Positions 8,969 to 16,747 of a DNA stretch of 64,000 bases are shown one piece after another (position 1 is the first letter of the stretch; the number at the start of each line of letters is the position of its first letter). The DNA is taken from positions 1 to 64,000 of the forward strand of contig DAOUBW010000046.1 in NCBI GenBank assembly GCA_034432555.1, written 5' to 3'. The translations under genes were made by a program, and so were the position numbers. The notes below the pieces were generated by a model. That model was not told the origin of the DNA, made no database searches, and saw only the letters and a program-made list of their open reading frames with translations. This stretch comes from CP2-2F sp034432555 (lineage in GTDB: Bacteria > Chloroflexota > Anaerolineae > Aggregatilineales > UBA2796).

Positions 8969-9964
8969 ATGGTAAAAGCACTCGTCACAGGCGGCACGGG
9001 CTTTTTGGGCGCGCACGTTGCCCGCGCCCTAGTCGAAGCAGGGCATGAGGTGCGCGTGCTGCGGCGCGCCAGCTCCCGCACCGATCTAATCGCTGATCTG
9101 CCCGTTGAACACGCTATGGGCGATGTCACCGATGCTGACTCGCTGCGTGCGGCTGTGGCGGGCTGTGCGTGGGTCTTTCACACGGCAGCCGTCGCCGATT
9201 ATTGGCGCGCACAGCGTGCGAGAATGTATCAGGTGAACGTGGAAGGGACGCGCAACGTCTTTCAGGCAGCACGGGCAGCAGGCGTAGAGCGCGTCGTGCT
9301 GACCAGCAGCGGCGCGGCGGTCGGTTTGCGCGCTGACGGTGCGCCAAGCGATGAGTCGGTGCCGTTTAACCTGCCGCCATCGCGCTTTCCCTATGGTCAC
9401 AGTAAGTTTCTGGCGGAGCTGGAAGCAACGCAAGCAGCGCGAGACGGGCTGCCCGTTGTCACGCTCAATCCGTCGGTCATCTTCGGACCTGGCGATCTCA
9501 ACCTGATCTCTGGCAGCATGATTGTTGAGCCAGCACGCGGCTTGGTGCCGCCTTTCTATCCTGTTGGCGCGGTGACTGCTATTGACGTGCGCGATGTGGC
9601 AGCCGCGCATCTCGCCGCGGCGCACTATGGCACCGTTGGCGAGCGCTATCTGCTTGGCGCGCAAGATGTGACCTACCGCGAATTGTTCGCCCTGATTTGC
9701 GAGATTGTCGGCGTGCGCGCACCGAAACTGCCGCTGCCGAAGGCACTGGCAGCGCCGCTTTCCTATGCCGTGGGCGGGCTGAGCAGGTTTGGCATCAAGC
9801 TGCCGATCAACGCTGACCAAATCTGGCTGAGTGCGCGGCGTGTGCTGTTCGATTCAAGCAAGGCGTGGGCTGCCTTTGGGTCGCCGCGCATCACGCTGCG
9901 CCAATCGTTAGAAGATACTTACCAGTGGTACGTCACACAGGGCATCGTTAAGCGGCGCGCCTAA
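8969..9964 (+). CDS. NAD(P)-dependent epimerase/dihydroflavonol reductase-type extended SDR
   Basis: A 331-residue extended short-chain dehydrogenase. The nucleotide-binding motif VTGGTGFLGAHV starts at residue 6 and the catalytic YGHSK (Tyr-x-x-x-Lys) is near residue 141, after the LTSSGAAVG strand. The overall pattern resembles the HpnA/DFR group of sugar or steroid-like reductases. It lies 12 bp behind ychF and could share its transcript, but no pathway partner is nearby. The exact substrate is unknown. Confidence 0.88.
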   Translation: MVKALVTGGTGFLGAHVARALVEAGHEVRVLRRASSRTDLIADLPVEHAMGDVTDADSLRAAVAGCAWVFHTAAVADYWRAQRARMYQVNVEGTRNVFQAARAAGVERVVLTSSGAAVGLRADGAPSDESVPFNLPPSRFPYGHSKFLAELEATQAARDGLPVVTLNPSVIFGPGDLNLISGSMIVEPARGLVPPFYPVGAVTAIDVRDVAAAHLAAAHYGTVGERYLLGAQDVTYRELFALICEIVGVRAPKLPLPKALAAPLSYAVGGLSRFGIKLPINADQIWLSARRVLFDSSKAWAAFGSPRITLRQSLEDTYQWYVTQGIVKRRA

Positions 9965-10058
9965 AGATACCCAATCGGGACTGCCTGCCCTGATCGCGCC
10001 CTGAGCATTTCCGCGCTATACTTAAAGGCAGGCTGGCTGCTGCTGCGGAGAAGAACCT

Positions 10059-12719
10059 ATGCGCTTTGATTTTGGCTCATTCCTGATCGGTTTTGTGGGC
10101 GGGCTGATCGTCTCGTTCGTCATTTACCGCTTGCGTGGCGTCTTTTTGCGCTTGCGTCAGCGCGCAGAGGCAGGTGTTGGCGAAGCGCGTGGTTTCCTGC
10201 GTGCCACGCCCGAAGCGCGCTACGCGGCGCGTGCCGCCGAAGTCTTCAATGCTTATCATATTGGCGGCGAAACACTGCCCCTCAGCGATATTTACGTTGA
10301 GCCGCACTTCCTAGCCCCCGTAGCGCCGCACAAGCCCGGCGAGGAAGAATCGACAGCCGCCGCGCACATTGTGCCCCAGGTTCACGATTTTCCTGCTGCC
10401 TACGCGCCCTATAACCTCGACATGCTCTCCGTGCTGGATTTGCAGAAGGGCGAGCGCCACTTGGCGCTGTTGGCGCGGCAAGGTATGGGCAAAAGCACCG
10501 CGTTGGCGGTCTTAGGGTTGGTGGCGCTTGGCGAGATCAGGCTGACCGCCATTGATACCTCACGAGACGAGTATTTCGAGCGCATGATTGCCGAGAAGCC
10601 CGCCGAAGAACGCGAGCAGCTGCTCCGCAACTATCAGGACAATCAGCGCCGCGCCCTTGAAAAGCTGAACACACGCTATGATCGTGGTGAGCAAAGCACA
10701 CAAGAGGTGGTAGATTTCCGCAGCTTGCTGCCAATCCTGATCCACCTGCGCGATCTCGATCTGCGCCCTGAAGCGCATGGCATCCAGCCGCCCGCGCCGC
10801 CAATGCCCGCCGCCGAAGGTGAAGACGCGCCCAAAGCTAAGCGCGCCACACAATCAGGCGCAAAGATTGCCCTCAAGCCACTTGATCCAGCTGAGCCAGT
10901 TGTCCGTGCGCTGCAAAAGCGTTTTGGCGGCGCGGCTGCCAGCCAACTGCCAAAGTTGGTTTACAAGCGGCTGGCAGAAGGCACTTGCCTTGTGTTGATT
11001 GACGGCTTTGATGAACTGCCTGAGGCTGAAAAACCTGCCAAGCTGGTGTGGCTGCGCCACTTTATGGCGCTCTATCACGCGAATTTCGTCATTGTGGCGG
11101 CAGGCACGCACGGCTACGATCCGCTGCTGAATATCGGCTTTCAGGCGTGCTATCTGCGCGCTTGGCGCGATATGGATTACGATCAACTGGCAGACCGTTG
11201 GGCGGTGGCTTGGGCAAAGACGGGCAGGCGCGCTGCCCTGCCGGACGCCAAGCAGATCGCCCGCGTCAAGACCGGCAACCGCGGGCGGACGCCACTGGAT
11301 GTGACGCTTAAAGTCTGGTCAGATTATGCCAACGATATGAAGGTGACAGGCAGGCGCGGTTGGTATGATTTCTACATCCGCCGCACGCTGCCAAACGAAG
11401 CACTGCGCCCGATCCTGCAAACTGCCGCCGCCGAGATGCTGCACACCAATGCCGCTGCGCTGCCGCGTGAGCGCTTCAAAGCACTGCTGACTGAGGCGTT
11501 CACAGGCACTGACGGTAAGCCGACGCTCAACATTGAGGCAGAGCTGAACAAACTGTTGAAGCGTGAGGACTTGTTGATCGATCATCCCGCTGATCACTTT
11601 GGCTTCACCCATCCGCTGATTACTGCCTATCTTGCCGCTGAAACGCTGGATGTTTCTACGGTGGTGGCGGCTGCCACACAACCCACATGGGCAAACGCGA
11701 TGCCTTTCGCGGCAAGCCGCCTGCCCTTAGAGGCAGCAGTCGGTGAGGTGCTGAACGCGCCGCCCGATTTGCTCTATACGGCGCTCTTCAACATGACCTA
11801 TTGGCTGCCCGATGCACCAAGCGATGCCAAGTGGCGCGCTGAGTTCTTTAAGCGCGTGGGCGGCGCTGCCCTGCTTGCGCCTAGCCAATATCCGCTGCTG
11901 CGCGAACGGGCGATGGCGGCATTGGTCGCAGCCCGCGATATTCCGACGGCGGCGGTCATCTTCCAACACGCCTTAGAACATCCTGAGGCGGTGGTGCGGC
12001 GGCTTGGCTGCATTGGGCTGGGCGCGCTGGGCGATAGCGAATACCTGCAATACCTAACGCCGATGTTGAACGACAGCGATCCGCGGGTGCGCTTGGCGGT
12101 TGGCTTCGCATTGGGCGCCATCGGCACCGATGCGGCACTGGACGCGATGACCGAAGGCTTGCTGCAAGGAGATCGGGATTTGCAGCGCGCCATCGCAGAG
12201 GCGTTGGCAGCACTGCCGGGCGATGGTCATGCCCTGCTGCGCGAGGCAATCGCCAGCGACGAATTGGCGCTGCGCCGTGCGGCGGTCTATGGTTTGGCGC
12301 GCATTCGCACCGCGTGGGCAGTGGCGCTCATCTACCGCACGCAGCTTGAAGATAGCGAGCCATACGTCCGCATGGCAGCCGACCAAGCCTTCAATCTTGC
12401 CGAAAGCCCTGATCAAGGTGGCATCCAACGCAATCCGCCCATTGATCAGATCGAGTGGCTGGTGGCGTGGATGAGCGAGCGCGGCGAAGTGGTGCCAAGT
12501 GGCGAGAACGCGCCGCTTGCCCTGATCCGTTCGCTGCAAGAAGGCAACGCCGAAGTGCGGGCAGCCTCGGCGCGCACCCTTGCCGAAGTTGGGCATGTGC
12601 GTGCGCTGAAAGCGCTCTACAAGGCGCTCACCGATCATGAGGATAGCGTGCGCGCTGAAGTTTACACGGCGCTGGGCACCGTGCAGCAGCGCGTTGGCAG
12701 CCCGCTGCCGACGGTGTAG
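10059..12719 (+). CDS. Membrane-anchored NACHT-type NTPase with C-terminal HEAT repeats
   Basis: An 886-residue protein in three parts. Residues 1-30 hold one transmembrane segment (FGSFLIGFVGGLIVSFVIY) followed by basic residues, so the body faces the cytoplasm. A STAND/NACHT-like NTPase follows, with Walker A GMGKST at 142-147 and Walker B CLVLIDGFDELPE near 309-321. From about residue 630 to the end are HEAT-like repeats (ALGDSEYLQYLTPMLNDSDP, then units with VRRAA/VRAASA). Related proteins act as signalling switches, some in anti-phage defence, but no effector domain is seen here. A -10 box TATACT lies at 10017-10022. Function is not known; a scaffold or sensor role is inference. Confidence 0.8.
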   Translation: MRFDFGSFLIGFVGGLIVSFVIYRLRGVFLRLRQRAEAGVGEARGFLRATPEARYAARAAEVFNAYHIGGETLPLSDIYVEPHFLAPVAPHKPGEEESTAAAHIVPQVHDFPAAYAPYNLDMLSVLDLQKGERHLALLARQGMGKSTALAVLGLVALGEIRLTAIDTSRDEYFERMIAEKPAEEREQLLRNYQDNQRRALEKLNTRYDRGEQSTQEVVDFRSLLPILIHLRDLDLRPEAHGIQPPAPPMPAAEGEDAPKAKRATQSGAKIALKPLDPAEPVVRALQKRFGGAAASQLPKLVYKRLAEGTCLVLIDGFDELPEAEKPAKLVWLRHFMALYHANFVIVAAGTHGYDPLLNIGFQACYLRAWRDMDYDQLADRWAVAWAKTGRRAALPDAKQIARVKTGNRGRTPLDVTLKVWSDYANDMKVTGRRGWYDFYIRRTLPNEALRPILQTAAAEMLHTNAAALPRERFKALLTEAFTGTDGKPTLNIEAELNKLLKREDLLIDHPADHFGFTHPLITAYLAAETLDVSTVVAAATQPTWANAMPFAASRLPLEAAVGEVLNAPPDLLYTALFNMTYWLPDAPSDAKWRAEFFKRVGGAALLAPSQYPLLRERAMAALVAARDIPTAAVIFQHALEHPEAVVRRLGCIGLGALGDSEYLQYLTPMLNDSDPRVRLAVGFALGAIGTDAALDAMTEGLLQGDRDLQRAIAEALAALPGDGHALLREAIASDELALRRAAVYGLARIRTAWAVALIYRTQLEDSEPYVRMAADQAFNLAESPDQGGIQRNPPIDQIEWLVAWMSERGEVVPSGENAPLALIRSLQEGNAEVRAASARTLAEVGHVRALKALYKALTDHEDSVRAEVYTALGTVQQRVGSPLPTV

Positions 12720-12734
12720 TGTGCTGCACGGCGC

Positions 12735-14099
12735 TTAGGCTTCTACGGCGTCCGATTCGGTCAGGCTGTGGAACTGCTGCAAAGCATCGCGCACATCGGT
12801 CGGGTTCACCGCCACCAGACGGCGTTCGTTCGCACCGAGCGCAGAGGCTAACGGGCGGATGTTCTTACTGAGGATCGGGCGTAGATCGGTGCGTGCGCCA
12901 ATGGCGGCAATCACCTTGACGGGCTGCACGTCCCATTCGGGCAGCAGCGCCTTAAGCTGCCGCGCCGCCTCCAGCACTGCCTGCGGACCTTCGCTGGTCG
13001 GCACGACGAACACAAGCGTTGCACGGCGATAGCTCTGCATCACGATGACGGGATCGGCGGCAAGGCTGCCGATCTTTTCGCGCACTTTGCCCAAGAACGT
13101 GATTAGGTCAAAAGGCTGATCGCGCAAGGCAAGGTAGAGTCCGTCTACGGCGGTGACGGCCTTCACACGGTACGCGCCTTGCTGCGGATTGGCATGAACC
13201 AACGTGCCATCGTGATCAAGGTTGCGCGGATTACGCACGCGCAGCGGAATATTGTTGCGGATCAGCGGCTCTATGGCGCCGGGATGTAGCAGCCGCGCAC
13301 CGAAAAACGCCAACTCGCCAATTTCTTCATAGGTTAGCGAAGGGATCACACGCGCATTCGGCACTAGGGCAGGGTCAGCGCTCATGATCCCGTCTACGCT
13401 TGTCCACATCCACACCTCATCCGCGCCAAGTGCCGCCGCTAAAAGCGTGGCGGTCAGGTCGCTGCCGCCGCGCCCAAGCGTGGTTGGCTCACCATTGCGC
13501 GTTGCGCCGATGAAGCCCGCCACAATCGGCACGACGCCGCTATCCAGCAGCGGGCGCAGAATATGTTCGGCGCGCTCATCAATTACGTCGCGCAGCGGAT
13601 GCGCGTTTTGATGCATGTTGTCCGTGATGATGACCGATTCCGCCTCCACCAACGCGGCGCGCAAGCCTTCTTGCTGGGCAAGGGCAGCCGTGATGCTCGC
13701 CATCAGGCGCTCGCCAACTGCCATGACGGCATCACGCTGCTGTGGCAGCAGGGCGCCGCTGTGCGCCACGCCATCGCAGAGCGCCAGAACGTTAAAGAGG
13801 TAGTTATCCAGCTTTTGGAGGAGGTGCTGGCGCAGCGAACCAGCCGCAAACAGGCTCTCGATCAAGGTGATGTGATCGGCGCGCAAGCCCGACATCAGGC
13901 GGCGGTAAGCGGTCACTTCGCGCTGTTGGGCAAATTCGGCGGCGCGGCGCAGCGTATCGGTTGCACCGCTCATGGCAGAGATGACCACGACCACACGCTG
14001 CCATGCCAGCCACTCCGCATGGATGATCTGAATCACGCGGCGTAGTTGTTGGGCATCCGCCGTGAGTGAGCCGCCGAATTTCATCACTAAGAGCGCCAT
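12735..14099 (-). CDS. lysC: Aspartate kinase
   Basis: A 454-residue aspartokinase, the first step to lysine, threonine and methionine. The KFGGS motif starts at residue 7, the GRGGSDLTATLLA substrate/ATP region is near 233, and FFGARLLHPGAIEPL is near 278; two ACT-type regulatory regions follow from about residue 315. It ends 15 bp from the convergent NACHT gene. It lies 25 bp behind the thioredoxin gene on the same strand, so it is probably the last gene of the DUF4395-thioredoxin operon and would share its upstream attenuator. ACT domains imply allosteric control by an end-product amino acid, by family knowledge. Confidence 0.95.
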   Translation of the reverse strand: MALLVMKFGGSLTADAQQLRRVIQIIHAEWLAWQRVVVVISAMSGATDTLRRAAEFAQQREVTAYRRLMSGLRADHITLIESLFAAGSLRQHLLQKLDNYLFNVLALCDGVAHSGALLPQQRDAVMAVGERLMASITAALAQQEGLRAALVEAESVIITDNMHQNAHPLRDVIDERAEHILRPLLDSGVVPIVAGFIGATRNGEPTTLGRGGSDLTATLLAAALGADEVWMWTSVDGIMSADPALVPNARVIPSLTYEEIGELAFFGARLLHPGAIEPLIRNNIPLRVRNPRNLDHDGTLVHANPQQGAYRVKAVTAVDGLYLALRDQPFDLITFLGKVREKIGSLAADPVIVMQSYRRATLVFVVPTSEGPQAVLEAARQLKALLPEWDVQPVKVIAAIGARTDLRPILSKNIRPLASALGANERRLVAVNPTDVRDALQQFHSLTESDAVEA

Positions 14100-14124
14100 A
14101 AGGTTTGTTCCCTAGCCCGCCTGC

Positions 14125-14526
14125 TTAGGCGTTTAGCTGCTGCCGCAGGACTTCAAGGCTTGCCACACCGCGATTGACATAGCGTAACGCTAAAGTCTCA
14201 TCTAATACAAAGGTGGTGGGCGCTGAAAAAACGCCCCACCGATCTGCGACATCGGGCTGTTCGGTGGCATCGACCTGCACCACCTGCACCTTAGCGCCAA
14301 GCTCGTGCTGCAGTTGGTGCAGGGCAGGCAGTTGTTGGGTGCGGCACGGCGCGCAAAAAGGCGTGGTGAAATAGACAACGGTTGGCACGCCGCTTGGCAA
14401 GGTTGCCAGCCAGGGATCGCGTTGGGCAAGGCGGGCTGCCTGCCGCAGCGCCCAACGGTTATAGAGCAGCCATGCCGCCACGCCCACAGCCATAATCAGC
14501 CCTGCTAAAATCAGCCGTTCTAGCAT
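14125..14526 (-). CDS. Membrane-anchored thioredoxin-fold protein
   Basis: A 133-residue protein from ATG 14526, which has a near-perfect ribosome binding site AAAGGAG 7 bp upstream; a longer frame to 14661 runs inside the upstream gene and is rejected. Residues 4-22 form one transmembrane segment (RLILAGLIMAVGVAAWLLY). The rest is a thioredoxin fold with the redox motif CAPC (FCAPCRTQQL) and the cis-proline region FSAPTTFVLD. It starts 2 bp behind the DUF4395 gene. Such pairs are common in Actinobacteria and Chloroflexota and are thought to act in thiol or sulfur metabolism at the membrane. Confidence 0.92.
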   Translation of the reverse strand: MLERLILAGLIMAVGVAAWLLYNRWALRQAARLAQRDPWLATLPSGVPTVVYFTTPFCAPCRTQQLPALHQLQHELGAKVQVVQVDATEQPDVADRWGVFSAPTTFVLDETLALRYVNRGVASLEVLRQQLNA

Positions 14527-14528
14527 GG

Positions 14529-15002
14529 TTAACGCTCCTTTGTGTTCAGCGGCGCCTGTGTGAAGCCCGCCACGCCCAACCGATGCAGTTGGTAGTAGAG
14601 CAGGCAGCCCACACAAATGCCCGCGAACAAATTCAAAGCCGCCAGCGCCACCACCAGCCAACTGAGCGCCCAGCCCAGCGCGCCAATGCCCAGCGCAAAA
14701 CTCAGCACGGCAACCAGCAGCACCACGCCGCCCACTCCTTGCGCAAAACGGTGCGGCTCTGGGTTATCCACCTGCACAGCAGGCTTCAGAATGCCCGTCG
14801 GCTTCAGCGCCAAGAAATAGATCGCCTTGAACAGCCCTAAGCTGGGAAAGGCTGTGCCGATGATCATCACGGCGGTTACGAACGCCACCAAAAGCGGCAA
14901 CTCCAGCACGAAGGCTAGGATCAAAAGGCTGATGATGAACGCCTGATTGGTGCGAAGCGCACTGTGATCAACCTTGCGCCCAGAACTTGCAGCGATTGAC
15001 AT
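14529..15002 (-). CDS. DUF4395 integral membrane protein
   Basis: A 157-residue protein with four hydrophobic helices. The N-terminal VDHSALRTNQAFI region and the internal FPSLGLFKAIYFLALKP stretch are typical of DUF4395. Near the third helix it carries the cysteine pair CVGC (GICVGCLLYY), as in family members encoded next to thioredoxin or rhodanese genes. It is the first gene of the operon; its start ATG 15002 is preceded by AAAGGGG. A Cys-rich leader peptide and terminator hairpin lie immediately upstream, which supports a role in cysteine or thiol homeostasis (inference). Molecular function is unknown. Confidence 0.85.
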   Translation of the reverse strand: MSIAASSGRKVDHSALRTNQAFIISLLILAFVLELPLLVAFVTAVMIIGTAFPSLGLFKAIYFLALKPTGILKPAVQVDNPEPHRFAQGVGGVVLLVAVLSFALGIGALGWALSWLVVALAALNLFAGICVGCLLYYQLHRLGVAGFTQAPLNTKER

Positions 15003-15030
15003 ATGTGTTTTCCCCTTTGCTCACACAAAC

Positions 15031-15100
15031 AAAAAGGGCTAACCGAGTTAGCCCTTGTGCATGACATGCGAATACAGCAAAACAGCAGCGCGCTAACCTC
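15031..15100 (-). promoter_or_regulatory. Predicted cysteine-responsive transcription attenuator
   Basis: On the - strand the leader RNA ends in a 9-bp terminator hairpin, AAGGGCTAA/TTAGCCCTT (15056-15034) with a 5-nt loop, followed by a U-run (TTTTTGTTT, overlapping the stem's last bases, down to about 15028). Upstream, GGTTAGC (15098-15092), which spans the leader peptide's stop codon, can pair with GCTAAC of the terminator's 5' arm to make an antiterminator. A ribosome finishing the peptide would cover GGTTAGC and permit termination; one stalled at Cys codons about 10 codons earlier would free it. The pairing is visible; the cysteine response is inference. Confidence 0.75.
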
Positions 15101-15173
15101 GTCCCTTTGATGCGTGGCAGTTACACATACAAGCCAGAATGTGGGTGATGGTTCGCATTTGAAGTTGCTGCAT
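15093..15173 (-). CDS. Cys-rich leader peptide of the DUF4395-thioredoxin-lysC operon
   Basis: A 26-codon reading frame reading MQQLQMRTITHILACMCN then CHASKGRG and a TAG stop at 15095-15093. Three of five consecutive codons 15-19 are cysteine (TGT ATG TGT AAC TGC). The first ATG lies 7 bp after the -10 box, so the transcript probably begins at or one base before the AUG and the peptide is translated leaderless. This arrangement matches the polycysteine leaderless attenuators known from mycobacteria. The second ATG at 15158 is an alternative start. Too short to be an enzyme; it is best read as a regulatory leader. Confidence 0.7.
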   Translation of the reverse strand: MQQLQMRTITHILACMCNCHASKGRG

Positions 15174-15180
15174 GGTGAGT

Positions 15181-15209
15181 ATTGTAGTGGCACTTGGCAC
15201 AAAAGGCAA
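15181..15209 (-). promoter_or_regulatory. Promoter of the leader/DUF4395 operon
   Basis: -35 TTGCCT (15209-15204), 17 bp spacer, -10 TACAAT (15186-15181). The predicted start falls at 15174-15173, the leader ATG. Confidence 0.7.
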
Positions 15210-15281
15210 GGTGGATGTATGCGCTCATGGGCAACTAAAAATGTATATATTCTGTAATGGGTACAATACGCGCCAAAATTC

Positions 15282-15290
15282 TGCTATAAT
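15282..15290 (+). promoter_or_regulatory. Extended -10 promoter of gatC
   Basis: TGCTATAAT, an extended -10 element with a perfect TATAAT at 15285-15290, lies 47 bp upstream of the gatC ATG. No good -35 is seen, as is usual for extended -10 promoters. Confidence 0.6.
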
Positions 15291-15337
15291 GGCGCACAAG
15301 ACAGCACCTTTGGCGTGCCAATGCGTTGAGGAACCCT

Positions 15338-15625
15338 ATGAAACTGAGCCGTGAAGAAGTGATGCAGATTGCCGAGCTTGCCAAACTGAGCCTGACCGAA
15401 AGTGAGATTGAGCAATATGCTAATCAGCTTTCAGCGGTGCTGGAGTATGCCTCGCGGCTTGAGCAACTTGAGACTGCCGATATTCCGCCCACAGCCAGTG
15501 TGCTGCCACTTAGCAACGTGCTGCGTGACGATGTGGTGCGCCCATCGCTGGCGCGTGAGCAAGTGACGGCAAACGCCGCTGAGTCCATTGAAGGGCAGTT
15601 TCGTGTTGATGCTGTGTTAGAATAG
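15338..15625 (+). CDS. gatC: Asp/Glu-tRNA amidotransferase subunit C
   Basis: A 95-residue GatC, the small stabilising subunit of the GatCAB complex that amidates misacylated Glu-tRNA(Gln) or Asp-tRNA(Asn). The N-terminal LSREEVMQIAELAKLSLTE and the central RDDVVRPS are the family signatures. GAGGAA at 15328-15333 supports ATG 15338. gatA and gatB are not adjacent; instead a response regulator follows 30 bp downstream. The gene has its own extended -10 promoter. Length is normal. Confidence 0.95.
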   Translation: MKLSREEVMQIAELAKLSLTESEIEQYANQLSAVLEYASRLEQLETADIPPTASVLPLSNVLRDDVVRPSLAREQVTANAAESIEGQFRVDAVLE

Positions 15626-15655
15626 CATCCGCTGCTTAGCCTAAAGCGAGGTACT

Positions 15656-16522
15656 ATGCTCAAAAAACGCTTACTGCTCATCGAAGATGATTTTGACGTG
15701 GCAGAAATGCTGCAAGTCTATTTCACAGCGCAAGGCTACGAGATTTTCAACGCGCTGAACGGCAAAGAAGGCATCGCTATGGCGCGGGCGAAATCGCCCA
15801 ACCTGATCCTGCTGGATGTGATGCTGCCAGATATGGATGGCTTTGATGTATGCAAAGGCTTGCGGACAACGCCGCTCACCAAATACATCCCAATCATCTT
15901 CCTGACGCAGCGTGATCGCCGCGCAGACAAAGTGGCGGGCTTAGAGCTTGGTGCGGATGATTACATCACCAAGCCTTTTGATATTGAAGAACTGCGCTTG
16001 CGCGCACAAGGCTCGCTGCGGCGCGCCAGCCGTGAGGCACTGACCGATGACCGCACAGGCTTGCCCACTGAATCCGCCATCCGTGAGGCGGAAGCCACCT
16101 TCGCAGGACGCACCAATTGGCAGCGCCTGCAAATCACGCTGAATGGCTTCAACGCCTTCCGCGATTATTATGGCTTTGTGGCAGCTGACGAGGTGCTTGG
16201 CTTCTTTGGTCACACGCTGGCAGAAAGCCTTTCGCGGCACGGCACGCCTGAAGACTTTGGCGGGATGCATAACGAGACGCGCTACACTGTTTTCACTTTT
16301 GCGCCGAACCTGCCCGCCCTGATCGACTCGCTCACCAACGCCTTGGCAGTTGGCTTCCCAACCTTTTACAGCTTTGCCGACCGCGAACGCGGCTATCTGG
16401 TCTTTCAGGAAGGCAAGGCAGACGAACAGCGCGTGCCGCTGCTCTCGGTAACGATCACGGTCTCGGAGCACGGCGCGCCCTCTACCGACGACGCGCCCAA
16501 AACAGCCGCCAGCAGCGTTTAG
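15656..16522 (+). CDS. Response regulator with receiver and degenerate GGDEF-like domain
   Basis: A 288-residue protein. Residues 5-120 are a receiver domain with the acidic pair EDD near 10, phospho-acceptor Asp in LLDVMLPDMDG near 55, and Lys in TKPFD near 106. From about 125, DDRTGLPTESAIREAE matches the start of diguanylate cyclase domains, but where GGDEF should appear there is only HNETRYTVFTF, so cyclase activity is not expected. It may act by protein contact. GAGG precedes the ATG. It is followed by a clear intrinsic terminator. Confidence 0.85.
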   Translation: MLKKRLLLIEDDFDVAEMLQVYFTAQGYEIFNALNGKEGIAMARAKSPNLILLDVMLPDMDGFDVCKGLRTTPLTKYIPIIFLTQRDRRADKVAGLELGADDYITKPFDIEELRLRAQGSLRRASREALTDDRTGLPTESAIREAEATFAGRTNWQRLQITLNGFNAFRDYYGFVAADEVLGFFGHTLAESLSRHGTPEDFGGMHNETRYTVFTFAPNLPALIDSLTNALAVGFPTFYSFADRERGYLVFQEGKADEQRVPLLSVTITVSEHGAPSTDDAPKTAASSV

Positions 16523-16527
16523 CCCGC

Positions 16528-16557
16528 GGGCGGGAAACACACTTCCCGCCCTTGTTT
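16528..16557 (+). terminator. Intrinsic terminator after the response regulator
   Basis: Stem GGGCGGGAA (16528-16536) with TTCCCGCCC (16543-16551), 6-nt loop, then TTGTTT. It lies between convergent genes and could also slow transcription coming from the ccm side. Confidence 0.8.
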
Positions 16558-16560
16558 GGC

Positions 16561-16725
16561 TCAGCCGTCCGCTGTCTTTTCATCCTCTGCCAGTGTGTGC
16601 AGCATCTCTGCCTCTTGGCGCAGGCGGCGTGCCTTCAGCACCAGATAGCCGACCAACAGCAGCATAATCACGCCCGCCAGCCCATAGCCCAAAATCATGT
16701 ATTCAATGTTGTTAGGGGTTGTCAT
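16561..16725 (-). CDS. Small CcmD-like membrane protein
   Basis: A 54-residue frame starting MTTPNNIEYMILGYGLAG, with one transmembrane helix (about residues 9-30) followed by a basic, charged tail (KARRLRQEAEML). Size, topology and position directly behind ccmC match CcmD, the small partner that helps release holo-CcmE from the CcmABC heme handling complex. It starts 22 bp after the ccmC stop. The sequence is too short for certain assignment but the layout is characteristic. Confidence 0.7.
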   Translation of the reverse strand: MTTPNNIEYMILGYGLAGVIMLLLVGYLVLKARRLRQEAEMLHTLAEDEKTADG

Positions 16726-16747
16726 CGCTCAGTATGCCCTAGTGCCT

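Noticed and set aside
14527..14661. N-terminal extension of the thioredoxin gene
   Set aside because: It lies inside the DUF4395 gene and has no ribosome site, whereas ATG 14526 has AAAGGAG and starts the membrane helix.
14921..15202. 93-codon - strand frame overlapping the attenuator
   Set aside because: It runs through the terminator and into DUF4395 in another frame; the Cys-rich 26-codon frame explains the region better.
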